A DNA stretch of 64,000 nt from Magnetospirillum sp. ME-1. Lineage in GTDB: Bacteria > Pseudomonadota > Alphaproteobacteria > Rhodospirillales > Magnetospirillaceae. This document shows, in pieces, positions 46,812 through 55,926 of the stretch (its first letter is position 1; every line of letters begins with the position of its first letter). Location of the stretch: the NCBI RefSeq assembly GCF_002105535.1, contig NZ_CP015848.1, positions 4,477,693 through 4,541,692 of the forward strand, read 5' to 3'. A program made the position numbers and the translations under genes. The notes under the pieces were generated by a model. The model did not search any database. It was not told the origin of the DNA and saw nothing but the letters and a program-made list of their open reading frames with translations.

Positions 46812-48044
46812 ATGAAATCGCAACTATCCCAGGCTTTCGCCGAGTCAGTCAAACCAACTGAAAAGCGTGAATATTACTGGGATTTGGATATCCCTGGCTT
46901 TGGCTTGCTTGTCTTGCCCTCGGGTCGGAAATCCTGGCTCTATCAATCCAAGTTAAAAGGAAGCCGCACGGATAAACGAATAACCCTTGGAACATTCCCG
47001 ATTATGGAATTCACCAAAGCACGTGGCGATGCCATCAAGTATGCTGGTGTAGTTCAAAATGGCGGAAATCATGCAGTTGAGAAAGAAGAAGAAGCGATTA
47101 GGTGCAGCACAGTAAAAGATGTCTTTGAATTTTACATTAAAATGGGAAAAATGAAGCCACAAACCCGCAAAAATGTAACCGCCCATTGCGAAAATCACGT
47201 CTACAGCAAACTTGGATCAATGAGGTATTTTGACCTAACTAAACCTTATTTCATTCGCTGGCTTGAAGCAAATTTCAAAGATGCCCCCGGAACAGCATAC
47301 AACCTCATTCTTCATACTCGTTCAGCTTACAATTTTGCCCGTGGACGGGGAGCCATCCCCGCCGAAACTGTAAACCCTGCCGCTGCGGTGGTTCGTGAAG
47401 GTGGGCTGACCATCAGCCTCAAGAAGACGGCAGGTTATGCTATGGCGATGGAGGATGCCGAGCTAACCGACCTACTCAACGCGATCCGGGAAGCGTATAA
47501 TCACCGTGATTTCAACCCAATAAATGTTGCAATGATCGAACTTATATTGAGCACTGGTGCCAGAAAGGGAGAAATTTTATCCCTTCGGTTTGATGAAATA
47601 GACCTTGAGAAGAGAACCATTACAAAAATTAACCATAAGACCTCTGAAACATCACTCATGCCACGCACAATCTACCTGTCTGACCATGCACTATCCGTCT
47701 TGGATCGAGCAGCGGAAGCCCGCAAAACCATGCGGCGAATCAGCAGTGAATGGGTATTTCCTGCCACCCGTGGCCGAGGCCACTCCAGTGATGCCAACCG
47801 CCCAGTTACGGCTATCGGCAATTTATGCGGTTTCCCCTCGCTCAAGCCGCACAACCTAAGGTCGCTGTACATCAACGTTGCCATTGATAGCGGGGTTCCA
47901 TTGCCAGTGGTGTCGCAGAACGTCGGACACAGCACTGTAGATACCACCCTTAAACACTACCTAAAAAATAAGAAATCAAGTTTGTTGGAAGGTGCAAATG
48001 GGGTCGGGATCAAACTGGCATCTCTGGCACAAATGGATGATTAA
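46812..48044 (+). CDS. Tyrosine integrase (P4-type, DUF4102 N-terminus)
   Basis: A 410-residue site-specific recombinase. The N-terminal DUF4102-like domain (WDLDIPGFGLLVLPSGRKSW) is followed by a SAM-like core domain (about 95-185). The catalytic domain carries Arg in TGARKGEIL, HxxR in KPHNLRSLY, His in NVGHSTVD and the Tyr nucleophile in TLKHYLK. All catalytic residues are present. It starts at the ATG at 46812 after GAGG. It should catalyse excision and integration of the island at the hypX end. Confidence 0.92.
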   Translation: MKSQLSQAFAESVKPTEKREYYWDLDIPGFGLLVLPSGRKSWLYQSKLKGSRTDKRITLGTFPIMEFTKARGDAIKYAGVVQNGGNHAVEKEEEAIRCSTVKDVFEFYIKMGKMKPQTRKNVTAHCENHVYSKLGSMRYFDLTKPYFIRWLEANFKDAPGTAYNLILHTRSAYNFARGRGAIPAETVNPAAAVVREGGLTISLKKTAGYAMAMEDAELTDLLNAIREAYNHRDFNPINVAMIELILSTGARKGEILSLRFDEIDLEKRTITKINHKTSETSLMPRTIYLSDHALSVLDRAAEARKTMRRISSEWVFPATRGRGHSSDANRPVTAIGNLCGFPSLKPHNLRSLYINVAIDSGVPLPVVSQNVGHSTVDTTLKHYLKNKKSSLLEGANGVGIKLASLAQMDD

Positions 48045-48052
48045 CTTCGCTT

Positions 48053-48745
48053 TTATGACGAACGGGGGATCGCGTGTGCCGATGGCTGAACGAACTTGAT
48101 GACGCTCTCGACCTCTTCAAGCGTCGTGTCGAACCATTCCGTGCCCGGTGATTGACGCTTCGATCCACGAGCTTCCAAAGTGGAATGGATCGCATCTTCC
48201 ATCGCCGCGACCCGTTGAACTTCCCAAACCCCAAGGATGACGGGATACTCAAAGCAACATGTCGTTTTGCATTGCTGCAACACACGGGCGTCCGCCTCGC
48301 CTGTAGTGGTCAAGCCTACTTTGATGGGAAAACGGTTTCCGTCTTTCTTGACGATGGTGGGAAACGAATAGGCGTAGATAATTCCCGCATCGTCCGATTC
48401 GATATCGATTGCTGCCGCGTCGGCTTCCGCCATTTCCTCTTCAAGCGAGATGTTCTTGAACATCCCGCCACCTACGTTTTCAAAGACCTTGAGATTTTCA
48501 GCAAGAAACGGGATGTAGAACATGAAGATGGTGCTCATCTTCTCCGTCGCATCACTTTTCGCCTTCTTGACCTTAATTTCTAACTGCTCGGGCAGGTAGG
48601 TCTCAGCAAGCAACTTCTTCGAAATCTCACGCAGCAAGAAAGGTTCGTCGCCGAAGCCTTTGGCGATTTCCGCCACACGTGGCAGCAACTCGTACCTTGC
48701 TGCGTTGTAGACGTAAGAACGAGAAGCCTCAAAGGGAAGAGTCAT
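48053..48745 (-). CDS. GIY-YIG/T5orf172-like protein
   Basis: A 230-residue protein. The C-terminal half has the pattern of a T5orf172-type GIY-YIG domain: IIYAYSFPTIVKKDG with RFPIKVGLT, then a helix with a Glu/His pair (AMEDAIHSTLEARG) and TEWFDTTLEEV. The N-terminal half is helical and has no known domain. Function could be DNA cleavage in defence or island maintenance; catalytic competence is not certain. It converges with the integrase. Confidence 0.6.
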   Translation of the reverse strand: MTLPFEASRSYVYNAARYELLPRVAEIAKGFGDEPFLLREISKKLLAETYLPEQLEIKVKKAKSDATEKMSTIFMFYIPFLAENLKVFENVGGGMFKNISLEEEMAEADAAAIDIESDDAGIIYAYSFPTIVKKDGNRFPIKVGLTTTGEADARVLQQCKTTCCFEYPVILGVWEVQRVAAMEDAIHSTLEARGSKRQSPGTEWFDTTLEEVESVIKFVQPSAHAIPRSS

Positions 48746-49018
48746 GTTTTCAGTCTCGCAGTGAGAGATTCAAAATTATGTCATCGTGAAGGTTTGGCAC
48801 ATAGTCCTTGATAGGGTCCACGTTCACATCCCTTATTCACCATGTGTCTGTTCAATGGCGATCTGGATCGCCATAGCGGGCAACTGCCGCCCGGTGAATA
48901 GCATCGTCTATCGGATACTGGGGGGGGCATGCTGTTCGTCACCAGGGTATGCTGGCAAGCAGGGATGACAGATTTGGTCACCTCAGTCGCCAATTCAACG
49001 CCATCGACTGACTGCACC
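48746..49018. other. Intergenic stretch with a G8 tract
   Basis: No convincing gene. Eight G residues lie at 48920-48927. Short open frames here look like shadows. Confidence 0.4.
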
Positions 49019-49783
49019 TCATGGATCAGACCATTCAACTGGATTAGGCGGAAGAACGACTACTGGACGAGTATCATCTGTTCCGCCATGCACAGCACAG
49101 CCCCTACGATGGATCACCCTACCGTCTTTGCGAGTGTAGACCGTACCGCGTCTCCAATGTGGTGATTTTGGGGTGCCGGTAGTGTCTGTGCTCTCGTCAG
49201 GCCGTTGATGAATGATCGTCTGACCGGGCCGAATCACCCGGTAGGGAGGCAATGGACGCTTTCCATGTTTTTTTCGTGATTTCTGAATTGATTCAGCAAT
49301 ATCAACATTTGTTGCATGTATTGCTGGCTGTTTGATGTAGCTCAACAAGCTTAATACATACGTAACGTCGGCGGCGGGATCACCTTTAAAATATTTTGCA
49401 TCTGTTGATTTCACATTAATTCGAAAATTATCGACATCCACATCAGCCATATACAGTGGATGAAAGTTAAAAAATAATTCAGAACTCTTCCCACCCACCA
49501 TATCATCGACCGTCTTAAATTCATCCGGGGCAAACACATCAAACAATCCGAAAGCGACTACGACCGCAAACGCCTCCTTTAAGTAAATCAGATAAATCGC
49601 ATTCGACACTGAAAATATAAAACTGCTACCTTCAAACGCCTCAATATTACAGCCGCTTTCAACCTCAATGTTCTCAGGAAATATATAAGGCACAGCATCA
49701 TTCAGCGATTCATTGGCAGAATCGTTGCGAATCATCAACTTACGGAACCGATTGATTCGTTCAATTTGCAGGTCGATGTCCAT
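49019..49783 (-). CDS. Hypothetical island protein, 254 aa
   Basis: Start chosen at 49783 (MDIDLQIERIN) because GGAGG lies 7 bp upstream; the frame upstream is spurious. The N-terminal two-thirds is mixed alpha/beta (SSFIFSVSNAIYLIYLKEAF). The C-terminus contains PHWRRGTVYTRKDGRVIHRRG, a basic segment of the kind that ends many phage and plasmid proteins, including AcrVA2-like anti-CRISPR families. That link is weak and rests on this motif only. It lies downstream of the coiled-coil gene on the same strand. Confidence 0.55.
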   Translation of the reverse strand: MDIDLQIERINRFRKLMIRNDSANESLNDAVPYIFPENIEVESGCNIEAFEGSSFIFSVSNAIYLIYLKEAFAVVVAFGLFDVFAPDEFKTVDDMVGGKSSELFFNFHPLYMADVDVDNFRINVKSTDAKYFKGDPAADVTYVLSLLSYIKQPAIHATNVDIAESIQKSRKKHGKRPLPPYRVIRPGQTIIHQRPDESTDTTGTPKSPHWRRGTVYTRKDGRVIHRRGCAVHGGTDDTRPVVVLPPNPVEWSDP

Positions 49784-49857
49784 GACGGCACCTCCGATTG
49801 CAGACCAGATGGGGTCAATCGCGACTATATAATCTCGAGCAATCTCAGAAATTCCAA

Positions 49858-50526
49858 TCAGTAATTGTAGCCGTAGAGATAGCCCCGCTGCATTGCTCGC
49901 CACTCATTTTCAAACCGTTCGACACCAGCCGCCGCCAGACGATCCGCCTCAGATCGGATGATGTCCAACACGTCAGGAGGCATCCTCGACCGACCTGATA
50001 ACCATGCGTAGACAGAGCCTTTGGCCCGTTTCAGCCCGTTGGCGGAAAGCAAGTGCCAGAAGACGGTCTTCCAGCCGTATCGAATAGGGATGATCCTCCG
50101 CATTTCGCGTTTGACCGCCGCCAGTGGTTCGCCATCTTCCTTTCGATATGCCTCCAGTTCCTGAAAATCATGGGGGCCGGACTGGGTATCGGCGATCTGG
50201 GCTTTGAGACGTTCATTCTCATCATTAAGGCGGTCAACCTCGGCCTGTAATGCCGCGATCTTGCGATTTTCAGCCCTAAGATTTTCGATTTCATCCAGGG
50301 CCGCCTCAAGGTCTCCCAGATGATCTTCGATCTCACGGTCTTTGGCACTCAAAACAGACGCCACGTAGTCATCTTCATCGCCATAAACGTGGAGATGCAA
50401 GTAAGATGGCGGAACATTGTTATCGCTAACCATCTTGACGATTGCACGATATGCATTATCGGCATCCGCATGGATGGACCCAACCATTACGGCAATCATC
50501 TTGTTTAGTTTTGCGGTGTCTAACAT
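49858..50526 (-). CDS. Coiled-coil protein with possible DNA-binding C-terminus
   Basis: A 222-residue protein. A central coiled coil runs from about 60 to 115 (DREIEDHLGDLEAALDEIENL). The C-terminal part (VFWHLLSANGLKRAKGSVYAWLSGRSRMPPDVLDII) resembles a helix-turn-helix or Cro-like segment. A good sigma-70 promoter precedes it. It may be a regulator of the gene at 49019, which follows 75 bp downstream. No family was recognised. Confidence 0.6.
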   Translation of the reverse strand: MLDTAKLNKMIAVMVGSIHADADNAYRAIVKMVSDNNVPPSYLHLHVYGDEDDYVASVLSAKDREIEDHLGDLEAALDEIENLRAENRKIAALQAEVDRLNDENERLKAQIADTQSGPHDFQELEAYRKEDGEPLAAVKREMRRIIPIRYGWKTVFWHLLSANGLKRAKGSVYAWLSGRSRMPPDVLDIIRSEADRLAAAGVERFENEWRAMQRGYLYGYNY

Positions 50527-50557
50527 GGTGCTACATAACCTCGCCATCTCACTTCAC

Positions 50558-50586
50558 GATATAGCCATGCCACATTATGCGGTCAA
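50558..50586 (-). promoter_or_regulatory. Sigma-70 promoter for the coiled-coil gene
   Basis: On the minus strand TTGACC (50586-50581) and TATATC (50563-50558) are separated by 17 bp. The start of transcription would fall near 50551, some 25 bases before the ATG. Confidence 0.7.
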
Positions 50587-51049
50587 CATAAAATAATGTA
50601 AAATTGACTGGTGTAGATATTGTTTTTACGCAGCCACAATTAAGCGACGCCAAGCCAATGCGATCAAGAAATCCATCGCACAAACACATTATATTTTTGC
50701 TATTCCGTGAGATGTGCTGGCGTATTAATCTGAGATGCTTGGCTGTTGCATCTGATAATTACATCGCTGAACATTAGCATCAATACTTGGCGGCGATGTG
50801 CGGCTGGATGTGTTGGCGTGTGGCATGAAAATAATTATTTGAAATATGACATACGCAAGATAGTCATTAGATTTGAAATCATGAGCCATATTCAGCCACA
50901 AATGCGGTTGACATTTTTGCAATAATCAGACATCAACATGGGGGATGTTTTTATGCATGCCGCGTTGCCAACCGATCAGCCAGGGAGCGATCTTGTTGAG
51001 CAATTGTCGAACTTGCGAACCATGCCAGTCACATGATGGAGAGAAATAC
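50587..51049. other. AT-rich intergenic region
   Basis: About 460 bp without a credible gene. Short imperfect repeats of ATGTG(C/T)TGGCGT occur near 50710 and 50808. A TTGACA at 50908-50913 may belong to the promoter of the gene at 51050, but no good -10 is seen at the right distance. Confidence 0.4.
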
Positions 51050-51442
51050 ATGTCGTTCTTGGACAAGCTGAAAGCAGCACCTGCACCGACCCGCGTCCCT
51101 ACCGCTTCAAAAAGCACCCCCGTTACGCGGTTCATAAAGAAGGTGCGTGAGCAGCAAGATGCGGTCCAGACCGCCATTGACGGCGGTGAGATCAATAGCC
51201 GCACCGCTTGGTTTGTGAAGTCCGGTGAAGGCTACCGGTTCAAAATTCTTCGCTCACCGCTGATCATCAATAACACCGAATGGTTTGAAGCGGCGAACCT
51301 TGCTGACCTGAAGGCTCTTTACCAGGGGTTGATCGACGCTGCGAACAGCGGTGATGAAAAACTGGTTGCCCTGATCAACGAGCGTTCCGAGCTTGATAAA
51401 GTAGCCGCCGAAAAAAAGGGCATCGGCCGCAAAAAGAAGTAA
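51050..51442 (+). CDS. Hypothetical basic protein, 130 aa
   Basis: The ATG at 51050 follows GGAGAG. The N-terminal 30 residues are Ala/Pro-rich. The middle region (RTAWFVKSGEGYRFKILRSPLI) is beta-rich and the end (GIGRKKK) is basic. It resembles small phage-borne proteins of unknown function. A strong terminator follows immediately. Confidence 0.6.
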   Translation: MSFLDKLKAAPAPTRVPTASKSTPVTRFIKKVREQQDAVQTAIDGGEINSRTAWFVKSGEGYRFKILRSPLIINNTEWFEAANLADLKALYQGLIDAANSGDEKLVALINERSELDKVAAEKKGIGRKKK

Positions 51443-51460
51443 TTAGCCAATTCACAAATT

Positions 51461-51492
51461 AGCCCCGGCTTAGAAATTCGCCGGGGCTTTTT
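51461..51492 (+). terminator. Rho-independent terminator
   Basis: AGCCCCGGC (51461-51469) pairs with GCCGGGGCT (51480-51488) and is followed by four or more T residues. Confidence 0.88.
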
Positions 51493-51569
51493 AATGCGTG
51501 GTATTCAGGCGGTTTAAAAACAGAATCACGCCATCAAACTGATAAATACCAGTTTGATGGTGACATTTG

Positions 51570-52406
51570 ATGGCAATTTTTCGATATCCAGGTGGCAAAG
51601 AGAGAGGCAAGCAGACAGTTATTTCATTCATTCCAGAATATGTGGATGAAGTGATCTCCCCCTTTCTCGGGGGCGGTGCCGTCGAACTGGACCTGAGTCA
51701 ACGCGGCATCCAGGTGCATGGCTACGATCTGTTTGAACCACTGGTGAACTGCTGGCAGCAGATTGGTATTGATGCTGGTGCCGTTGCCAATGCTGCCCGG
51801 CAATTCCACCCGATGAACCGGGATGCATTCTATCGGCTCCAGCAACTCTACTTCGATATCCCGGACCTATTGACGCAGGCCGGGGCCTACTTCGCACTCA
51901 ATCGGTCGTCGTTCAGCGGCCTAACCTTCAGCGGTGGATATTCTGGCACCGACAATCGGTTCACCCTGTCATCCATCGACAAGCTGGAAAGAACCACGAT
52001 CCCCAATATCAACATCCAGCAGGCCGACTTCGCAACCAGCCTGTCGCGGCACCCCGACACCTTCGTATACGCCGATCCGCCATACCTACTGACGGCGGCG
52101 AAATCTAACCTCTATGGCCTTCGGGGAGATACCCATCGGCATTTCGACCATTCGCTCCTGGCGGAGGTGCTTCGCAATCGGTCAGGGTCATGGCTGCTGT
52201 CCTATAATGACACCGAATCTGTGCGGCGGCTCTATGAGGGTTTCGCCATGGTCGCTGCTTCCTGGACCTATGGAACCGGCAAGGTCGGAGCCGAACTGCT
52301 GATCTTCTCGAACGAATTGGCCGACGCAGTAGGCATGACCCCATTGGGTCGTCGATTCAGTTGTTCATGGCATCGCGACGATAACCAGATGATCCAGATC
52401 GCCTGA
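51570..52406 (+). CDS. D12-class DNA adenine methyltransferase (Dam-like)
   Basis: A 278-residue N6-adenine methyltransferase; ATG at 51570 preferred over the TTG just upstream. SAM motif I reads FRYPGGKER, FLGGGAVEL follows, and the catalytic motif IV is ADPPYLL near residue 170. This order is the D12/alpha class of Dam-like enzymes. No restriction enzyme gene adjoins it, so it is an orphan methylase, as found on phages and islands, where it may protect DNA or alter gene expression. Confidence 0.87.
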   Translation: MAIFRYPGGKERGKQTVISFIPEYVDEVISPFLGGGAVELDLSQRGIQVHGYDLFEPLVNCWQQIGIDAGAVANAARQFHPMNRDAFYRLQQLYFDIPDLLTQAGAYFALNRSSFSGLTFSGGYSGTDNRFTLSSIDKLERTTIPNINIQQADFATSLSRHPDTFVYADPPYLLTAAKSNLYGLRGDTHRHFDHSLLAEVLRNRSGSWLLSYNDTESVRRLYEGFAMVAASWTYGTGKVGAELLIFSNELADAVGMTPLGRRFSCSWHRDDNQMIQIA

Positions 52407-52555
52407 TTGATCGGTCACGTCGATTATGTGCATTCCAGCATCCGTGGTTTCGCTCCAGGGCAATAAAACAAGATCGGAAAATCGACAGAATACGAACTCA
52501 TCATAAAATAGGTATTTCATAACGAGTTGCTAATTACATCATATTTTTCAATGCC

Positions 52556-53059
52556 ATGGCCTTGGCCGATTTATTCTATCCTGCTATACTCGTTTTAAAG
52601 TTATCTTCTGCTTTAACTTTATGGCGAGTATGGTCGATGGTACTGACCGCTACCGGTGAGGTCGGGGATGTCATCCACCTGGAGGACAAAGCCACCAAGC
52701 GTTTGTCCGGCCGGTCGATTCCTTTGAACCGTGAACTGCGTGCTGCCCTGGTCGAACTCCATGGCAGTGGAATTCGCAGTCCAGACCATCCCGTAATCTT
52801 TTCCGAACGCGGTGTGGGGATGACGGCGAACACCGTCGTCGCGTGGTTCTCCCGCCTTTATGATCGCCTCGGATTTCTAGGATGCTCATCGCATAGTGGA
52901 CGACGGACGTTCGTCACCAACGCGGCTCGGAAGGTTGGGCAGGCCGGTGGTTCATTGCGTGATGTCCAACAACTCGCGGGCCATCGCAGTTTGGCGATGA
53001 CGGCCCGTTACATCGAGTCCGATTCGGATTCGCAGCGGCGACTGGTCAACTTGATTTGA
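52556..53059 (+). pseudogene. Truncated tyrosine recombinase, C-terminal half
   Basis: Only the catalytic half remains. HxxR is seen in SSHSGRRTF, the second His in LAGHRSLAM and the Tyr in ARYIES, but the first catalytic Arg and the N-terminal domains are missing. The opening part (to about residue 35) is low-complexity sequence with no family match. It is a relic of a different element from the intact integrase at 46812 and shows the island is mosaic. Confidence 0.75.
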
Positions 53060-53201
53060 TCGCCGCATCATTTGCTGGCTACATAGATTTTTATATGATT
53101 ACATCGCTTTTATATGATGCATTTGTTTATTGCCAATCTTTAACCGCATAGTCGATCCTATCGCAGATAGCCGAAAAACGGCTTTTGCGAAAGGATTAAA
53201 A

Positions 53202-53690
53202 ATGAAGGTTGTTATTGTTGTTAGATCGGTCACGCTGCGACACGCATTGAGCTTCGTTCGTGATAATTTGGGCGGTGAAATTTCACATATAACAAATGGT
53301 AAAATTATCTCTATTGGCGTTGGGGCTGCCTACGGGATAAAGCAAACTCGAAAGACGGATACATATAGAAAGGCAAAACTAAACTTCATTGTCGCCGACG
53401 CGATTAGTGACGACCTCGTATATATAAAAATGAAATTCCACCAATCGATGAACAAAAATGCAGAACTGGTAACGGCATTGCCATATGACAAGCTGTTTCA
53501 GGCGATAGACTATGCCACTGAATTTAGGAAAAACCACAAGGATAGAAACGTATACCCACGAGGATGGCAGGCTATATTTTGCGATAAGCTGCTCGAACTC
53601 ATTCCGTCGATCAAAATATGCGACAAATCAGAAAACACCGTTCGATGGTATCGCCGCTATGAAGCACCAGATCATGGCTGCGTCTCTTAA
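53202..53690 (+). CDS. Hypothetical protein, 162 aa
   Basis: The ATG at 53202 follows AAAGGA; the longer TTG frame is less likely. It is AT-rich and Lys-rich, with mixed alpha/beta composition (MKVVIVVRSVTLRHALSFVR). No family was recognised. It converges with the gene at 53754 at a strong bidirectional terminator. Confidence 0.55.
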   Translation: MKVVIVVRSVTLRHALSFVRDNLGGEISHITNGKIISIGVGAAYGIKQTRKTDTYRKAKLNFIVADAISDDLVYIKMKFHQSMNKNAELVTALPYDKLFQAIDYATEFRKNHKDRNVYPRGWQAIFCDKLLELIPSIKICDKSENTVRWYRRYEAPDHGCVS

Positions 53691-53700
53691 CTAGAATCAT

Positions 53701-53731
53701 TCGGGGCAGGTTGGTGATCAACCTGCCCCGA
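53701..53731. terminator. Bidirectional terminator
   Basis: TCGGGGCAGGTTG (53701-53713) pairs perfectly with CAACCTGCCCCGA (53719-53731), with loop GTGAT. It lies between convergent genes. Confidence 0.8.
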
Positions 53732-53753
53732 AATGCGATCAGATGATGACCAG

Positions 53754-54191
53754 CTACTCGACCTTGCCGCGACGGTGCTTCGCCTTGATCTTGGCCGCTT
53801 CCAGAGGATCATCGAGTTCCCCGGCCCTCACGGCGGTGGCGATTTGTTCCAACACCTTGATGGCATCCGCCGGAGTCTTACCGGCAATGATGGTGTTGGC
53901 CATCCCCTGTCCCTGGAGTTCCACCACGGTGCGACCATACCTGATTTCCAGCAGCAGGTTGTCGCCAGTGGCCGACCGCCAGAACCAAGCCTGGGGCGGA
54001 CGACTGATGCTCTGGCGGGTGTTGCCGTCTTCAGTTCCCTTGCGGTAACGGACCCGTTCCACCGTGTAGCTGGGGTTCTTCAGCAGTTCGATCTGGTGAA
54101 AGATACCGTCCAAAGCAATCTGTCGAGGGGACTTCTTGCGTGCTTCGGAAACAAGCACCTTCTTTTCGTTACTGAACTTAAGCTGCAACAT
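53754..54191 (-). CDS. Hypothetical phage-like protein, 145 aa
   Basis: The ATG at 54191 has GGAGG 5 bp upstream. Features are an N-terminal basic helix (SEARKKSPRQIALDGIF), a Trp-bearing central strand (QAWFWRS) and a basic C-terminus (KHRRGKVE). Composition is close to neutral GC. It resembles small proteins in prophages and plasmids but I cannot name the family. Confidence 0.6.
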   Translation of the reverse strand: MLQLKFSNEKKVLVSEARKKSPRQIALDGIFHQIELLKNPSYTVERVRYRKGTEDGNTRQSISRPPQAWFWRSATGDNLLLEIRYGRTVVELQGQGMANTIIAGKTPADAIKVLEQIATAVRAGELDDPLEAAKIKAKHRRGKVE

Positions 54192-54872
54192 AATAGCCTC
54201 CATGCGTTAACCTCGAAAGCATGATAAGGCCGTAATTAATAAAGGCCAAGATAGCCACATAAATATATTTCACGACATGGCCGCACGGCCACATGATGCT
54301 AATTAATTAAATCACACATATAGACACACAGCGATGCGTTGCGGCATCGTCGAATCAATTCTGGACTTCGCTGGAAATCGATAGGCATGACATGTGAACG
54401 CATTTGACGTCACATTGAGATGACAACAATCAACGTTAAGTAAATGCCTGGATTAATCAGCCATACATCATGATGGATATAAGCTGGATATTCATTGGAC
54501 TACTTGCCATCGGCAAATAACAAACAAATTGCCGATTCATGTTAGCCCATTCGAAAATGTCTTCGTCGAGGCCATGAAACGCCTTCGGCTACTCCATATG
54601 AAACGGCATGAGCCGCCATAGGTGTAGTCGATCTGATCCCCTGCCGGGGGCAGGGTGGTGTTGTGACGAACGAAGGGAACGAGTTGTCTGTGTTGGACCT
54701 GAAACCCATGAGTTGAAATCCATGATGACGCCGAAGGCGTCTTGGTTTTGGAACCAACGAAGGAAATGAGTTGTTCATTTTGTCATGACGCCGCAGGCGT
54801 CTTGGTCTTGGACAGACGAAAGGAGTGAGTTGTCGGTGTTGGATATGGCTAATCCGTGATTAGCTAAAGTGC
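54192..54872. other. Gene-free region of about 680 bp with hairpin repeats
   Basis: No credible gene. The left part is AT-rich, with TTAATTAA-like segments near 54300. Repeats and hairpins occur from 54570 to 54840 (separate entry). Confidence 0.45.
54665..54840. repeat. Degenerate hairpin repeats
   Basis: The palindromes GACGCCGAAGGCGTC (54727-54741) and GACGCCGCAGGCGTC (54788-54802) each stand in a repeated context, TGACGCCG(A/C)AGGCGTCTTGGT, 61 bp apart. A second motif, ACGAA(A)GGA(G/A)(T/A)GAGTTGT, recurs after each hairpin and near 54669. The copies are neither identical nor evenly spaced. Function unknown. Confidence 0.6.
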
Positions 54873-54937
54873 GACTTAGTCTATATTGGATACCAACATA
54901 GACTAAGTCTAACTTTTTAGTCAACAATATAGACTAA
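54873..54937. promoter_or_regulatory. ATAGACTA operator-like array
   Basis: GACTTAGTCTAT (54873-54884) is the exact reverse complement of ATAGACTAAGTC (54898-54909), and a third copy, ATAGACTAA, lies at 54929-54937, 31 bp (three helical turns) further. The array sits directly before the gene at 54976, so it is probably its operator. Confidence 0.65.
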
Positions 54938-54975
54938 CTCAGGAGAGAACCAGAGACAAAGGACACATCATAACC

Positions 54976-55515
54976 ATGTTTGAACTCGACTATTTTTGCG
55001 TATTTCGGGAAGAACCAAGAGATATCCCGAAAAAAGGACACAAATCACTGGCATTCAGTTCACGGTATCAGTTCAGCGGACTTATTGAAATTGATGGCAT
55101 TGAGTACACCGTCAAATTCAGCAGCTACGATGACCTCAGCAAGCTGATCGATGGAACCTACAAATCAAAGGCATCATTTGTGGATATATATAGAATATAC
55201 ACAAAAGCTATCAGCCTGAATGCCAGAACCTATTTCAGCCCAGTTATCACCAAGCCAAAGGGTCGCTGTGGAAATTGGACCTTGCTTGGTCAGGACGATA
55301 CTGCTTGCGTGCCCTATTTGGTTATGTCGATCCCCAGCCCAGGTCGGATCGAGGTGGATTTGATGGCGATGGACGTCAATGGAGAATTCACCCTCATCAA
55401 GACCCTGACCACCAAGCCGGGGGGAATCGTCATGCGAATGGGGTCGAAGATGCGATGGGTCTGGCGTCGGGCCAAGGCGGTTCCAGCGATCAGTACCACG
55501 CCGGAAGCTACGTGA
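54976..55515 (+). CDS. Hypothetical protein, 179 aa
   Basis: A soluble protein starting at the ATG at 54976; the best site (AGGAGAG at 54941) is rather far upstream. Beta-rich N-terminal half (RYQFSGLIEIDGIEYTVKF) and C-terminal half (RIEVDLMAMDVNGEFTLIK). No family was recognised. An operator-like repeat array precedes it. Confidence 0.55.
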   Translation: MFELDYFCVFREEPRDIPKKGHKSLAFSSRYQFSGLIEIDGIEYTVKFSSYDDLSKLIDGTYKSKASFVDIYRIYTKAISLNARTYFSPVITKPKGRCGNWTLLGQDDTACVPYLVMSIPSPGRIEVDLMAMDVNGEFTLIKTLTTKPGGIVMRMGSKMRWVWRRAKAVPAISTTPEAT

Positions 55516-55529
55516 TCATGAATGTGGTG

Positions 55530-55559
55530 TGGCAGGAGGAGGTGCTTCCTGCCACATTA
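55530..55559. terminator. Hairpin between convergent genes
   Basis: TGTGGCAGGA pairs with TCCTGCCACA around a 9-10 base loop, just after the stop of the gene at 54976 and before that at 55564. Confidence 0.6.
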
Positions 55560-55563
55560 CGCA

Positions 55564-55872
55564 TCACCTCACCCGACGCCAGATTTCGGTCCATGCTTCA
55601 TTCTCAAGAATCTTGAGTGCCTTGACACCTTCTTGCAGTTCCTTGATCTGAATTTCATCGGAACAAAGAACTGATGCTTCGTTCGTTGAATCAATTACCT
55701 CAGTCACATTCGAAACCAATGCCAAAAGTGCTTCGGTTGATATTCGTCTATTTCTGGATTTTGAACTGCTCAGGTAGCTCTGGCTTCTGTTTAACCATTC
55801 ACCAAAATCGCGACCAGAAGTTACAATGCCCAACGAATGAAACTCTTTATATATCTCTTCTAATTTTCGCAT
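55564..55872 (-). CDS. Small HTH-like protein, 102 aa
   Basis: An all-helical protein. The segment DFGEWLNRSQSYLSSSKSRNRRISTEALLAL near residue 23 has the spacing of an XRE-like helix-turn-helix. A regulatory role is inferred. It is divergent from the phosphatase gene, with a G12 tract between. Confidence 0.5.
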   Translation of the reverse strand: MRKLEEIYKEFHSLGIVTSGRDFGEWLNRSQSYLSSSKSRNRRISTEALLALVSNVTEVIDSTNEASVLCSDEIQIKELQEGVKALKILENEAWTEIWRRVR

Positions 55873-55926
55873 GAACGACTCCTGCTGTTGCAGGTGTATT
55901 TATCCAAGTAGCAGATGCCTTCATTT

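Noticed and set aside
48929-49165. Short plus-strand frame in the island
   Set aside because: It overlaps the 3' end of the minus-strand gene at 49019, lacks a ribosome site and has no recognisable domain.
54665-54840. Possible CRISPR array
   Set aside because: The repeats are imperfect, unevenly spaced, only two or three in number, and no cas genes are near.
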